A stretch of DNA of 64,000 nucleotides from Peribacillus acanthi (GCF_003073175.1 NZ_QBBX01000005.1:110940-174939); one strand, 5' to 3'; counted from the stretch's first letter, positions 45,810-54,892 are shown. A program made the numbers and translations. The notes: generated from the letters alone by a model not told the origin.

Positions 45810-46831
45810 TATGTATGCACCTCAGCCTTCGGTTTACTAGATTCATATAGTAAGCATGCCACTTCATGGCCAGGCTCGTTTTCAGCTAGTAGAGGTGAGA
45901 TTGTACGACATTCACTCATTGCTGAAGGACATCTATCCACAAATCGACAGCCTTGTTTAGGCATGTTTTTTAATGAAGGGACGATTCCTTTTATGGATGC
46001 TAACTCTTCAACTTCTTCATCAAGTTTTGGTATCGATCCCATCAAGAGTTTCGTATATGGATGTTTTGGGTTATAAAATAGAGCGTCAACGGTTGTGCTC
46101 TCTACAACCTTACCTGCATACATTACGATGACGTCATCACACATTTCGGCTACAACGCCTAAATCATGCGTGATAAGGATTACAGACATATCATTCACTT
46201 GTTGAATTTCCTTTAACAGTTCCAGAATCTGAGCTTGAACTGTTACATCAAGTGCAGTTGTAGGTTCATCCGCAATAAGCAATTTTGGTTGGCAGGCAAT
46301 TGCCATCGCGATCATGACCCTTTGTCTCATACCACCTGACAGTTGATGTGGATATTCATCTACAATTTGTTCTGCTCTTGATATTCCTACGCTTTTCAAA
46401 AGTTTGACGCAACGGTCTCTTGCTTCTCTTTTAGAAATCTTTTCATGGTTGAAAAGTACTTCCATCAATTGAAAACCGATTGTAAAAACGGGATTTAAAG
46501 AAGTCATAGGTTCTTGGAAGATCATTGAAACATCTTTTCCTCGAATCTTATTAATCTCTTTATCTGATAATCCTTCAATATTTCTTCCTTGGAACTTGAT
46601 TTCCCCATTACGGACCTTACCAGTGCCTTTTGGAAGCAATTGCATAATAGATAGAGACATTACACTTTTTCCACAACCAGATTCACCAACAATACCGATA
46701 ACTTGTTTAGGCTTAACCTTAAAAGAGACATTATCAACTGCATTATAGTACTCACCCTCAATAAGAAAACCAGTTTCTAGATTTTTCACTTCAAGAAGTG
46801 GTTCTTCTTTTGTGGAACGGTAATTTGGCAT
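45809..46831 (-). CDS. appD: oligopeptide ABC transporter ATP-binding protein AppD, 340 aa
   Basis: First gene of the app operon. Walker A GESGCGKS, signature [14 protein letters not shown], Walker [23 protein letters not shown], and the C-terminal Cys motif [23 protein letters not shown] precedes the ATG. A CodY-like box lies 67 bases upstream. Confidence 0.93.
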   Translation of the reverse strand: MPNYRSTKEEPLLEVKNLETGFLIEGEYYNAVDNVSFKVKPKQVIGIVGESGCGKSVMSLSIMQLLPKGTGKVRNGEIKFQGRNIEGLSDKEINKIRGKDVSMIFQEPMTSLNPVFTIGFQLMEVLFNHEKISKREARDRCVKLLKSVGISRAEQIVDEYPHQLSGGMRQRVMIAMAIACQPKLLIADEPTTALDVTVQAQILELLKEIQQVNDMSVILITHDLGVVAEMCDDVIVMYAGKVVESTTVDALFYNPKHPYTKLLMGSIPKLDEEVEELASIKGIVPSLKNMPKQGCRFVDRCPSAMSECRTISPLLAENEPGHEVACLLYESSKPKAEVHT

Positions 46832-46897
46832 GACGTCACCCCTTAAATCTACAGTACTCTTATTTAACTAAATTAAGAGTATTTTTTTAATAGTTAT

Positions 46898-46912
46898 TAT
46901 TTTCTGTAAATT
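46898..46912. promoter_or_regulatory. candidate CodY box upstream of appD
   Basis: TATTTTCTGTAAATT matches 13 of 15 positions of AATTTTCWGAAAATT. It lies in the short appD promoter region. Control by CodY is inferred. Confidence 0.55.
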
Positions 46913-47013
46913 CATTATATTTTAATGAAATAATATTACAAACTTTTTACATTTTCAAGCTATTTTTTACTTTTTTTACATGATATGTTGGGAAAAATGT
47001 TTAGATTTGAATA

Positions 47014-47039
47014 AAAAACCTTGATACATCAAGGTTTTT
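47014..47039 (-). terminator. terminator after yjaZ
   Basis: AAAAACCTTGAT / ATCAAGGTTTTT with a two-base loop as drawn, opening to four. It overlaps the yjaZ stop. Confidence 0.85.
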
Positions 47040-47811
47040 CTCGTTTTTTTTCGTAAGTATTTCGAAAGATGTCAGAAGTCACAGAAAATGACATTTTGGT
47101 AGAATAATGATGAATTGAATAATATTCTTTTACTAAGTAATAGCCAATACAATAACCTAGCAAGGCAGGGTATCCATTTTTTCCATACATAATAGCTTCA
47201 TGTAATTTTTCATGTTTTTGAATAGTCAAATTTTCTTTTATATGTTTTTCCCATAACTTGTTTACTTCGCTTTCTTGATAGATAGAAGTCCACTTTGCCG
47301 TATACCGTTCGCCTAATATTTGGTTGACTGTATATTCTGCTAACCCCTCCATGATGAGGGAATCTAACAATGACATTTCTTTAGCAGGCTTCGTCATCTT
47401 ATTTAATCGGTTTACATGATGATATTCGTGAATCATTATGGCTTCTAATTCTTTAACTTCCACATTAGGTGAAAGGAAAAGAATCATTTTATCCTTAAAA
47501 GCGATTCCTAACTTACGCTCGCCTCGGATGAATAATGAAGCTGATTTAATTGGGAATAGATAAATTGGAATGTCTACTCCACTCCATTGGATCTTGTAGT
47601 TCTGAAAAATTTTTTCAGCTTCCGCCCACAGAGATCTATCAACCATTTTACGGAAATCTTCCTCAGATTTTTTACCACCCCGAAACATTCCTTGATTTTG
47701 TAGGTATTGATGTAGCTTTTCAACATCATCTTCTTGGAATGCATCTAATAGTAATTTTGTTATTTCAATAGGATTGTCTGCATGTTTTTCCAGCCATTCT
47801 TTCGTATCCAC
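47029..47811 (-). CDS. yjaZ: DUF2268 predicted Zn-dependent protease YjaZ, 260 aa
   Basis: The zinc-protease motif HEYHH (in AIMIHEYHHVNRL, about residue 128) and a downstream Glu in MEGLAEYTVNQ fit DUF2268. The N-terminal 100 residues are family-specific. Cytosolic by the absence of a signal peptide. The start is GTG with a weak, close GGGG; the gene order app-yjaZ-fabF follows B. subtilis. The substrate is unknown. Confidence 0.83.
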   Translation of the reverse strand: MDTKEWLEKHADNPIEITKLLLDAFQEDDVEKLHQYLQNQGMFRGGKKSEEDFRKMVDRSLWAEAEKIFQNYKIQWSGVDIPIYLFPIKSASLFIRGERKLGIAFKDKMILFLSPNVEVKELEAIMIHEYHHVNRLNKMTKPAKEMSLLDSLIMEGLAEYTVNQILGERYTAKWTSIYQESEVNKLWEKHIKENLTIQKHEKLHEAIMYGKNGYPALLGYCIGYYLVKEYYSIHHYSTKMSFSVTSDIFRNTYEKKREKP

Positions 47812-48051
47812 TACCCCACTTAGGTCACCTCTTTGATGAATATTTGCTGAGATAGTCTATGCAAAGTGGGAAACAGTGGAACCTGCTAAAACAGACATAC
47901 AATGGATTATATGCTTGTACCTATTCTAAAAGTCCAACATAACCATTCTAATTTCTTCCATTTATCAAAGCTTCTTGATAAGTTTGTTTCTTTTTGATGT
48001 AAATTACCTATGACACTACCTGAAAAAAACAATAGATAACAGGGGGAAGCT

Positions 48052-48150
48052 ACAAGCCTAAGCGTAGGTATTGGCCTATTTTCATTTATCCTTTATTCCT
48101 GAAATTGGCTACTATGTCTCCTTAATTCTTCGCTGCCAATTTATACTTTG
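48052..48150. repeat. dispersed ~100-bp repeat, copy B
   Basis: Full-length partner of copy A (19032-19132), roughly three quarters identical by eye: AAGCCTAAGCG, GGTATTGGCCTA, CTTTATTCCTGAAATTGGCT, GCCAATTTATACTTTG. It sits just before the hairpins that border the IS-type element. Confidence 0.8.
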
Positions 48151-48165
48151 TGAAAGAAAAATAAA

Positions 48166-48234
48166 AAACGAAGGCGTTAGCCTTCGTTTCAGACTGTAGA
48201 CAAACTCGTAAAAATACGAGTTTGTCTACAGTCT
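48166..48234. other. two consecutive hairpins left of the IS-type element
   Basis: First: AAACGAAGG / CCTTCGTTT around CGTTAG (48166-48189), the same palindrome as the terminator after fabF. Second: a perfect 20-bp stem, AGACTGTAGACAAACTCGTA (48191-48210) with its complement at 48215-48234 and an AAAA loop. It may be the displaced original end of the fabF or yjaZ region. Confidence 0.75.
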
Positions 48235-48270
48235 TTCTTCAATTAAAATAATTTATATACTAGATAATCC

Positions 48271-48403
48271 GTTGATTTCCGTTCCGGGCGAACGCTTTCC
48301 GCGGGGTGTGACTTGAGCCTCCTCAGTCGCTATGCTCCTTGCGGGGTCTCAAGCTTCACACTACTCCTGCAGGAGTCGTCACCCTCCACTCCAATCAACT
48401 AGT
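48271..48403. repeat. left 133-bp terminal repeat of the IS-type element
   Basis: GC-richer than its surroundings. Itself starts with GTTGATTTCC and ends with CCAATCAACTAGT, so each end is a partial palindrome. Confidence 0.78.
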
Positions 48404-48435
48404 AACCGGTTAAAATAGAAGAGGTGACGTACAAA

Positions 48436-49091
48436 ATGATGACGAGAAACCAATCAAATGAACGAGAACAATTAGAAATGTTGGCGATTGATCAACTTGT
48501 GCCTGATGACCATTTAGTACGAAAAATTGAGGCAACGATTGATTTTACCTTTATCTATCCATTGGTTGAAAAGCTGTATTCTGAGCTCGGTCGTCCAAGT
48601 ATTGATCCAGTAGTCTTGTTTAAAATGGTATTCATCCAATACATATCTGGCATACGTTCTATGCGCCAAACCATAAAAGAAATTGAAACAAACATGGCCT
48701 ATCGGTGGTTTCTAGGATTTGGTTTCTACACAGAAGTCCCTCACTTCTCTACCTTCGGTAAAAATTATGTGCGTCGTTTTCTCGATACCGATGTGTTCGA
48801 GGATATCTTCTATTTCTATCGCAATGTACGGAAAGTAAAAACCATCAAAAACTTATACAACGTCATATTTGGGAAGCTTACTTAGAAGAGGCAGAACATC
48901 TACGTCACAACGATGTAATCAAACAGATATACGCGAAACGCAAGGAGACGGTTGAACGTGTTTTTGCAGATGCGAAAGAAAAGCATGGTATGCGATGGAC
49001 AACCTTACGAGGTCTCAAAAAATTGTCTATGCAGCCGATGCTTACGTTTGCTGCCATGAATGTAAAGAAAATGGCAACTTGGACTTGGTAA
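48436..49091 (+). pseudogene. IS1182-type transposase with internal deletion and frameshift
   Basis: N-terminal part (48436 to about 48815): QLEMLAIDQLVPDDHLVRKIE and GRPSIDPVVLFKMVFIQY are the classic start of IS1182/DUF772 transposases. The C-terminal part (about 48820-49091) is in another frame: QCTESKNHQKLIQRHIW, KRKETVERVFADAKEKHGMR and LTFAAMNVKKMA. The two meet at about 48815-48825. Roughly 200-250 codons carrying the DDE catalytic core are missing compared with typical members. GAGGTG precedes the ATG at 48436. It cannot be active. Confidence 0.88.
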
Positions 49092-49111
49092 CCTACTAGA
49101 GTGTGAGCCAA

Positions 49112-49244
49112 ACTAGTTGATTGGAGTGGAGGGCGCTTGACTCCTGGGGGATTAGCAGGACAGGTGAGATCCCGCAGGAGCGTTAGCGACGAGGAAGCTC
49201 ACCGCCTGCCCCCCGGAAAGCAAGTGCCTGGAGTGGAAATCAAC
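49112..49244. repeat. right 133-bp terminal repeat of the IS-type element
   Basis: Imperfect reverse complement of 48271-48403. Best conserved at both tips and in the CGCTTTCCG.GGGG block. Confidence 0.78.
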
Positions 49245-49273
49245 GTATTTTACCCGCAATCCTATCCAAAAAT

Positions 49274-49315
49274 GACAAAAGACATCAAGATGGAGGCCTC
49301 TCGATGTCTTTTGTC
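49274..49315. other. hairpin right of the IS-type element
   Basis: GACAAAAGACATC / GATGTCTTTTGTC, a perfect 13-bp stem with a partly paired 16-base interior. It mirrors the second hairpin on the left side: both join the CGAAGGCGTTAGCCTTCG palindrome through a TGT(A/C)GAC-like linker. Confidence 0.75.
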
Positions 49316-49323
49316 GACAATCT

Positions 49324-49349
49324 GAAACGAAGGCGTTAGCCTTCGTTTC
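49324..49349 (-). terminator. terminator after fabF
   Basis: GAAACGAAGG / CCTTCGTTTC with loop CGTTAG, directly downstream of fabF on the minus strand. Confidence 0.75.
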
Positions 49350-49357
49350 AATTAGCA

Positions 49358-50593
49358 TTATTGATATTTTTTAAATACGATTGTAGCGTTGTGTCCACCA
49401 AATCCAAGTGAATTGCTCATTGCAGCAGAGACTTCCTGCTTTCTAGAAGCGTTAGCTACATAATCTAAGTCACAATCAGGATCAGGAGTTTCTAGGTTCA
49501 TAGTAGGTGGTAAAACATTTTCTTTAATGGCTAAAATGGTGAAAATAGCTTCCACACCGCCTGCAGCACCTAATAGATGTCCTGTCATGGATTTCGTTGA
49601 ACTAACCGCTAATTTATATGCGTGGTCTCCGAACACTTCTTTGATTGCCATCGTTTCAAACTTATCATTATAAGGTGTGCTCGTTCCGTGGGCGTTAATA
49701 TATTGGATATCTTCTGCTTTAAGAGCTGCATCGTTCAATGCCATATTCATTGCACGAGCCCCACCTTCTCCACCTGGTGCTGGAGCTGTGATATGATGGG
49801 CATCTCCAGTTGCTCCATACCCCACGATTTCCGCATAAATATTTGCTCCGCGTGCTAATGCATGTTCTAAATCTTCAAGAACCACGATACCTGCACCTTC
49901 ACCAATTACAAATCCGTCACGTTTGGCATCGAATGGACGACTAGCAGTATTTGGATCTGTGTTCGTAGAAAGTGCAGTATTTGCACAGAAACCAGCTACA
50001 GACATTTTGGTGATTGGAGCTTCAGCACCACCCGTTATCATTACATCTGCGTCTCCGCGTTGGATGACTTTAAATGCATCTCCGATAGAATTCGTTCCAG
50101 TAGCACATGCAGTTACTGTACATGAATTGAAGCCTTTAGCTCCAAGCATGATTGAAACTTGACCCGTCGCCATATCAGGAATCATCATAGGTACGAAGAA
50201 AGGACTTACTCTTCGATATCCTCTATTCAAGAAGGTTTCATACTGACTCTCAAACGTTTCCATTCCACCGATACCAGAGCCAATCCACACACCTACTCGA
50301 GGAGCAATCTCATCTGTAATTTCAAGATTAGCATCTTTGACAGCCATAAGTGAAGCTGCTACAGCATAATGAGTGAAACGATCCATTTTTCTAGCTTCTT
50401 TTTTATCAACGTACTCTTCAATATTGAAACCTTTTACTTCTGCCGCTACTTTTGCCGGATATTCATCCGCGTTCAATCTCGTTAAAGGACCGATTCCTGT
50501 CTTTCCTTGCAGAATATTTTCCCAAGCTGTGCTTACATCATTTCCAACTGGTGTCACAGCACCTAATCCTGTAACTACTACTCTACGTTTCAT
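49358..50593 (-). CDS. fabF: 3-oxoacyl-[ACP] synthase II (FabF), 411 aa
   Basis: Elongating ketoacyl-ACP synthase. The catalytic Cys is in [15 protein letters not shown], with the two His in [11 protein letters not shown] and [14 protein letters not shown]. Full length. AAAGGAG precedes the ATG. It follows fabHA by 89 bases and belongs to the same FapR-controlled operon, as in B. subtilis. Together with FabHA and FabI it covers initiation, condensation and final reduction. Confidence 0.96.
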   Translation of the reverse strand: MKRRVVVTGLGAVTPVGNDVSTAWENILQGKTGIGPLTRLNADEYPAKVAAEVKGFNIEEYVDKKEARKMDRFTHYAVAASLMAVKDANLEITDEIAPRVGVWIGSGIGGMETFESQYETFLNRGYRRVSPFFVPMMIPDMATGQVSIMLGAKGFNSCTVTACATGTNSIGDAFKVIQRGDADVMITGGAEAPITKMSVAGFCANTALSTNTDPNTASRPFDAKRDGFVIGEGAGIVVLEDLEHALARGANIYAEIVGYGATGDAHHITAPAPGGEGGARAMNMALNDAALKAEDIQYINAHGTSTPYNDKFETMAIKEVFGDHAYKLAVSSTKSMTGHLLGAAGGVEAIFTILAIKENVLPPTMNLETPDPDCDLDYVANASRKQEVSAAMSNSLGFGGHNATIVFKKYQ

Positions 50594-50682
50594 TTATTTT
50601 TCTCCTTTGTAATAATTGGATATGTTAGGTAATAACGAATTTCAACATTTTTTCGTGATTTATAGGGTACATTAGTTTTGTA

Positions 50683-51615
50683 TTATCTTCCCCATCTTAG
50701 CGCAATCGCACCCCAAGTAAGGCCAGCGCCAAAACCAACCATAACGATTAAATCCCCATCTTTTATCTTACCCGCTTCCAATTCCTCCACTAGGGAGATA
50801 GGTATAGAAGCTGCAGAATTGTTTCCGTATTTATGAATCGTTTTGGACATTTTTTCTATTGGTAGTTCAAGACGTTCTCTAGCTGCTTCCATAATTCTTA
50901 CATTGGCTTGGTGAGGAATTAAAAAATCAACATCTTCTTTATTCAATCCTGCCTTATTTAACACTTCAATGCAAGATTCACCCATTTGACGAACTGCAAA
51001 CTTGAACACTTCTCTACCGTTCATGTATAGGTTTTTATCTTGATAGAGGTACTTTCCACCTGAACCATCAGCACCTAACTCAAAAGATAAGATTCCTTTT
51101 CCATCCGAAACAGGTCCAATGACCACTGCTCCAGCTCCATCGCCGAATAGCACTGCAGTATTACGGTCATTCCAATCCATAATTTTTGAGAGTTTTTCAA
51201 CGCCTACCACTAAAATATTCTGATAGACCCCTGATTGAATAAATTGAGCTGCAGTAACCGCTCCGTACATAAACCCTGAACATGCTGCGCTCAGATCCAT
51301 GGCTGCTGCTTTTTTAGCTCCCAATCTGTCTTGTATCATACAAGCAACCGTTGGGAAAGGCTGGTCAGGTGTTACAGTCGCAACGAGAATCAAATCTAGA
51401 TCTTCTGCTGTAATACCTGCATTTTCAATTGCTCGCAAAGCTGCAGCATATGCCATGTCAGAAGTATCCATATCCTCTTCGGCGATTCTTCTCTCTTCAA
51501 TTCCAGTTCTGGTTCGAATCCATTCATCCGACGTATCCAAAATTTTCTCTAAATCAAAATTGGTCATGATTCTTTCAGGTAAACAACGGCCTACTCCTAA
51601 TATTCCAGCATTCAT
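50683..51615 (-). CDS. fabHA: 3-oxoacyl-[ACP] synthase III (FabH), 310 aa
   Basis: Initiating condensing enzyme using acyl-CoA and malonyl-ACP; Bacillus FabH prefers branched primers. The Cys-His-Asn triad is visible: [23 protein letters not shown] and [20 protein letters not shown] precedes the ATG. First gene before fabF, with a FapR-like site upstream. Bacillus often has a second paralogue (fabHB); the position beside comZ and fabF marks this one as fabHA. Confidence 0.94.
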   Translation of the reverse strand: MNAGILGVGRCLPERIMTNFDLEKILDTSDEWIRTRTGIEERRIAEEDMDTSDMAYAAALRAIENAGITAEDLDLILVATVTPDQPFPTVACMIQDRLGAKKAAAMDLSAACSGFMYGAVTAAQFIQSGVYQNILVVGVEKLSKIMDWNDRNTAVLFGDGAGAVVIGPVSDGKGILSFELGADGSGGKYLYQDKNLYMNGREVFKFAVRQMGESCIEVLNKAGLNKEDVDFLIPHQANVRIMEAARERLELPIEKMSKTIHKYGNNSAASIPISLVEELEAGKIKDGDLIVMVGFGAGLTWGAIALRWGR

Positions 51616-51685
51616 AATCGGTAGCCCCTTTTCTATTCATAATAAACATTCTATTTACTTTAGACACTAATTTTATTACCAAACT

Positions 51686-51702
51686 TTATGACTTGGTACT
51701 AA
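51686..51702. promoter_or_regulatory. probable FapR operator of fabHA-fabF
   Basis: TTATGACTTGGTACTAA matches 14 of 17 positions of the FapR box; one half-site (GGTACTAA) is perfect. It lies about 70 bases before fabHA. Confidence 0.7.
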
Positions 51703-51862
51703 TATTAACGAAAAAATTTTTTTCTTTCAAGAACTTTATATTTTGTAGAGAGAATTCGTTATGTTTAAACAGCTATCAGTTTAAATAGGACAATAATCCA
51801 AACCATTCAGAGTTGTCCATTCATATTCTACACTATTAAATTATAAGGAAAGGAGTAATGAT

Positions 51863-52084
51863 ATGTTCTATAACCCCAAGAGACCCATGCGAAGCAATTC
51901 TAAAATGAATCAACTCATGTTCGGTACAAAGAGACAAATAGAACCACCACCTACCAAACAAGAAGGTGTTGACCTCGAACAATTAATGGTGCATGCTGAT
52001 ACTCTCATGCAAGCATTCTCTCAGATAAAACCAACTATACAAAAGTTCAAACCATTAATGGAAGGCCTATTGAAAAAAAAATAA
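51863..52084 (+). CDS. small basic protein, YjzB position, 73 aa
   Basis: Starts MFYNPKRPMRSNSKMNQLMFG, then a Pro-rich linker and a C-terminal amphipathic segment (LEQLMVHADTLMQAFSQIKP) ending in basic residues. The style resembles small YqfQ/YppG-type spore-associated proteins, but I cannot name the family. Its position between fabHA and comZ is that of yjzB in B. subtilis. GGAG lies 7 bases before the ATG. Convergent with comZ. Confidence 0.72.
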   Translation: MFYNPKRPMRSNSKMNQLMFGTKRQIEPPPTKQEGVDLEQLMVHADTLMQAFSQIKPTIQKFKPLMEGLLKKK

Positions 52085-52102
52085 GCTGCCGAATTGGCAG
52101 CT
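52084..52102 (-). terminator. terminator after comZ
   Basis: AGCTGCC / GGCAGCT. On the minus strand it runs into a long T tract, so it ends comZ. Confidence 0.78.
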
Positions 52103-52118
52103 CATCTACATATGTACT

Positions 52119-52310
52119 TTACTTTTCTTCTTTTAGGGCGTCTTGCTTTCCTAAGTCGTATGCTTCTTGCATAACTTTTGTAAAAAGTTCCATAAACGTC
52201 GGTAAGACTTCCATAGATAATTGAATGCCTGCATCATCTAATTTTGCTTTCGCTTCAGGAAAGTATTTCATGGCGATTTGCATGAATTGCATATTTTGAT
52301 TTCCTTCCAT
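52119..52310 (-). CDS. comZ: ComG operon repressor ComZ, 63 aa
   Basis: Small helical protein that represses the comG operon for DNA uptake in B. subtilis. Recognised from MQIAMKYFPEAKAKLDDAGIQLSMEVL (outline) and the end FTKVMQEAYDLGKQDA, and its size of 63 aa. A strong AAAGGAGG precedes the ATG. In B. subtilis it follows med; here no med gene lies upstream, only a 198-base gap to a YjaV-like gene. Confidence 0.9.
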   Translation of the reverse strand: MEGNQNMQFMQIAMKYFPEAKAKLDDAGIQLSMEVLPTFMELFTKVMQEAYDLGKQDALKEEK

Positions 52311-52508
52311 TTTGCATGCCTCCTTTAATAGAAAAATAATTTGTTGATTAACCCTTTAGAGCTGGATGTCCAATTCAAAATGAACCAAGCTACTAGAAAA
52401 CGGGCGCATTGTCTTATTAGACATTTACATGCACCCGAAATTCTTATTCAATTCTCACATCTATTTTACTTCTGGATGGTATTTTTGAAAAGTAACATAG
52501 CTTCCTCA

Positions 52509-53255
52509 TTATTTCTTTTTCCACTCTTGTAGTTTCTTTTGAATTTCCAAATGTTGTTTTTGTTTAGATATCCCTTCATCAGGCTTTGTTTTCACATGAA
52601 TTTTGTGTGTCTTTCGATTTGAAATTCTAGTTGTCAGAAGAGGAATTTCTTCTTTGTTGCCTGCATGTTCTAGGCAGGATTTTAGATGATGGTCTAAATC
52701 ACTTACTAATTCATATACACCTGGTTGCAAGTTAATTATTTGGGACCAATCCTCCACAAGGTCACGAACGTATATGGCATCATCTAGCAAACCTGTCAAT
52801 GAAGAAAAAGACTCTCCTGATAATAAACTCCGAATCAAAGCTCCCTTTGGTTGCCAAGGGCCATAAATAGTCGGTGCTAGTAACCTTATCTTTTCTTCCT
52901 CATCGATTAATTCTTCTCTAAAAGGATAAATCTCGATGATTACATTTCCTTTTGAACGGACTTCATCTGTTATTCCCTTTATTTGCTCTTTAATATCAAG
53001 TAGAAGATCGTCAAAATCATAGTAAGGAACATGTATGATTGAATCAGCTTCAATATCAAGCGTATTTCGATTCTCTATAGGGTAAAAAGTAAAATTAGAA
53101 TTCCGGCCAAATGATAAGGCTTTTTCCTCTCTCTCATCTTCGTCCATCCCGGAATTCCAATCTAAACCAATTACCTCTTCTCCCGTTTCCAATAAAAACT
53201 CACATAAATGGTAACCTACAAACCGATAACAACCTAATACTATATGCTTTTTCAT
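52509..53255 (-). CDS. NAD-epimerase-like protein with degenerate binding site (YjaV-like), 248 aa
   Basis: An atypical extended SDR. The N-terminus HIVLGCYRFVGYHLCEFLLETGEEVIGLDW (outline) aligns with the usual VTGGxGFIGSHL pattern. The central glycines of GxxGxxG are replaced (GCYRFVG), and no Tyr-x3-Lys pair is visible. The later IRLLAPTIYGPWQP is family-like. So it is probably not a normal oxidoreductase. The preferred start is ATG 53255 after GGGGGAAG; an upstream ATG at 53321 lacks a ribosome site. Position matches B. subtilis yjaV. Confidence 0.78.
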   Translation of the reverse strand: MKKHIVLGCYRFVGYHLCEFLLETGEEVIGLDWNSGMDEDEREEKALSFGRNSNFTFYPIENRNTLDIEADSIIHVPYYDFDDLLLDIKEQIKGITDEVRSKGNVIIEIYPFREELIDEEEKIRLLAPTIYGPWQPKGALIRSLLSGESFSSLTGLLDDAIYVRDLVEDWSQIINLQPGVYELVSDLDHHLKSCLEHAGNKEEIPLLTTRISNRKTHKIHVKTKPDEGISKQKQHLEIQKKLQEWKKK

Positions 53256-53363
53256 AGCTTCCCCCAAGTTTTTAGTCCGCTCTTTTTTCAAATTACCACA
53301 GGATACGAACCCATTTGCCATGTTGTATCCTATGCAGATTATTTGAAAATTACCAATGGGTTA

Positions 53364-54089
53364 CTAAAGTTCTTGCTCGAATTGGTGAAAAAAAGAAACC
53401 GCTTGACGAGCCAACTTAAATCTTTGCTCCGCAACAAGATATTGAAATTCAACCTTGGCACCAGACTCTATAACAGGTTTTATACGCTGATAAAGATGCG
53501 ATTGATTATCTCCTTGATGTCCTAGTACATGAATAATCTTAAGTGGAATAGATGAATTAAACTCAAAGGGTGAAGTGTCACCTAATAACGAAAAATTACC
53601 ATTTGGTAACCCATGTGCCATTTCTAATTCGCGAATAAATCTTTTATAAAAAAACTTTTTCTCCTTTTCATTGGCTAGTTTCTCTTTAAAACAGAGGCAA
53701 GGATTTACAAATACTGCGGAACGGACTTTATCTGGCCATTCCTTCATAATTCGAATAGCTAATATCACTCCCATTCCCTCAGCATAAAGGTGAATTTTAT
53801 CATTCAATATTTCACTCTTCATAATCATATAATATAATTGCTTGGATAATTGGAAAGCTCGTTCGCTTCCCCAATGTCTACCGTACAAGTGGGAAGAAAA
53901 TGCGGTATATCCCTGATTCATCATGGCCTCTATCAGTTTAATCCGACTAGGATGTTGATCCCAGAAGCTACTTTTCTCTTCCACGTAATGCTCTCGATCG
54001 CCAATGAGAAAGACAGAAAAGCCATTTGGTTTTTCTGGATAATAGACAATATTCCATTGGCTGTCCATTAGAAAAGAACGTTTCATCAT
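53364..54089 (-). CDS. alpha/beta-hydrolase-like protein without the nucleophile (YjaU-like), 241 aa
   Basis: Reads as an alpha/beta-hydrolase fold: an N-terminal strand (FSVFLIGDREHYVE), a nucleophile-elbow region, SAVFVNPCLCF, and a late KIIHVLGHQGDN strand. The elbow that should be G-x-S-x-G is AEGMG (in HLYAEGMGVILAIRI), so Ser is replaced by Gly. It may therefore be a non-enzymatic relative. The start follows AAAGGGG. It lies 108 bases before the YjaV-like gene; position matches B. subtilis yjaU. Confidence 0.75.
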   Translation of the reverse strand: MMKRSFLMDSQWNIVYYPEKPNGFSVFLIGDREHYVEEKSSFWDQHPSRIKLIEAMMNQGYTAFSSHLYGRHWGSERAFQLSKQLYYMIMKSEILNDKIHLYAEGMGVILAIRIMKEWPDKVRSAVFVNPCLCFKEKLANEKEKKFFYKRFIRELEMAHGLPNGNFSLLGDTSPFEFNSSIPLKIIHVLGHQGDNQSHLYQRIKPVIESGAKVEFQYLVAEQRFKLARQAVSFFHQFEQEL

Positions 54090-54284
54090 TTCTGTCCCCT
54101 TTCTCTAATTCTCACTTCAATGTATGAAAAGATTGGCTTTTCGAAAGCGTATTAGCCTAGATAAGAGATAAAATGGTTTCTTACATGGTTTTTAGTATTA
54201 CGGGCAATTTAAGCTTAAAAAGCGTTTTCATTAAATGAAAAGTATGATACTATATAAAGGATTGTTAAACAAAGAGGTGAAAAC

Positions 54285-54473
54285 ATGAAATACGTAATGA
54301 CCTTTTTCTGGACGTTTTTATTAAGTCAAATGCTTACATACGTAGTTAGTTCCATGATTTCAGTTGATTTTTCATTCACTACAGGAACTACACTAGCAGT
54401 TGTAGTATTTGTTTTAATTACAGTGCTTAGCTTCTTAATTCCAAATGATCCAGTGGATCACGCACATCACTAA
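54285..54473 (+). CDS. yjzD: DUF2929 membrane protein YjzD, 62 aa
   Basis: Two helices (about residues 4-22 and 34-52) and a short tail IPNDPVDHAHH. Size, position near argF and the sequence fit B. subtilis YjzD/DUF2929. AGAGGTG precedes the ATG. Divergent from the YjaU-like gene; ends in a strong terminator. Function unclear. Confidence 0.85.
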   Translation: MKYVMTFFWTFLLSQMLTYVVSSMISVDFSFTTGTTLAVVVFVLITVLSFLIPNDPVDHAHH

Positions 54474-54480
54474 GAAATTT

Positions 54481-54514
54481 AGGGTGACTAGTCATTAGCT
54501 AGTCGCCCTTTTTT
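54481..54514 (+). terminator. intrinsic terminator after yjzD
   Basis: AGGGTGACTAG / CTAGTCGCCCT, with one G-T pair, followed by T6. Confidence 0.9.
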
Positions 54515-54537
54515 CTATTATATTGTCTTAAATAGCA

Positions 54538-54586
54538 AAAGGATGCTTGAAGTTCCATAATAAATGAACCTCTAAGCATCCTTTTT
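54538..54586. terminator. second, bidirectional terminator
   Basis: AAAGGATGCTT / AAGCATCCTTT with a 25-base partly paired loop. It probably ends yjzC on the minus strand. Confidence 0.75.
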
Positions 54587-54630
54587 AGATTAATATGAAA
54601 ATTTTGAGCTAGTCATTGCTTATTTCTTTA

Positions 54631-54810
54631 TTACTGTTTTGGATGGTATGTCCAGTGGCGCTTATCGTTTGAAGTTTCTGGGAATGAATCTCCCGCTTTT
54701 AATTTGATTTTCTTAGGGTTAGTAACATTGCTGCCAGTATCTCCAACTTCAACGTAATAGCCGTTATTTGGAGCTTTTTGGCCTGATCTAAACTGATGTG
54801 ATTGACCCAT
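54631..54810 (-). CDS. yjzC: YjzC family protein, 59 aa
   Basis: Translated by hand: begins MGQSHQFRSGQKAPNNGYY and ends DKRHWTYHPKQ. This is the highly conserved YjzC pattern. Position between yjzD and argF is that of B. subtilis. AAAGGAGGG precedes the ATG. Small, soluble, beta-rich. Function unknown. Confidence 0.88.
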   Translation of the reverse strand: MGQSHQFRSGQKAPNNGYYVEVGDTGSNVTNPKKIKLKAGDSFPETSNDKRHWTYHPKQ

Positions 54811-54892
54811 TTTGTTTCCCTCCTTTTCTTTCCCTATTATTATGACCTAACGTTTTTTTTCAATGAGTCAAAAATCTATAAGAAATTAGAAA

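Larger units (their letters stand above)
48271..49244. mobile_element. internally deleted IS1182-type element, 974 bp
   Basis: Bounded by two imperfect inverted repeats of equal length, 133 bp each (48271-48403 and 49112-49244). The outer tips are GTTGATTTCC / GGAAATCAAC and the inner ends ACTAGTTGATT / AATCAACTAGT. Between them lies a transposase reduced to its N- and C-terminal parts. No target duplication was evident beside the tips. It lies between yjaZ and fabF and does not interrupt a gene. It is non-autonomous but could be moved in trans by a full-length relative. Confidence 0.8.
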
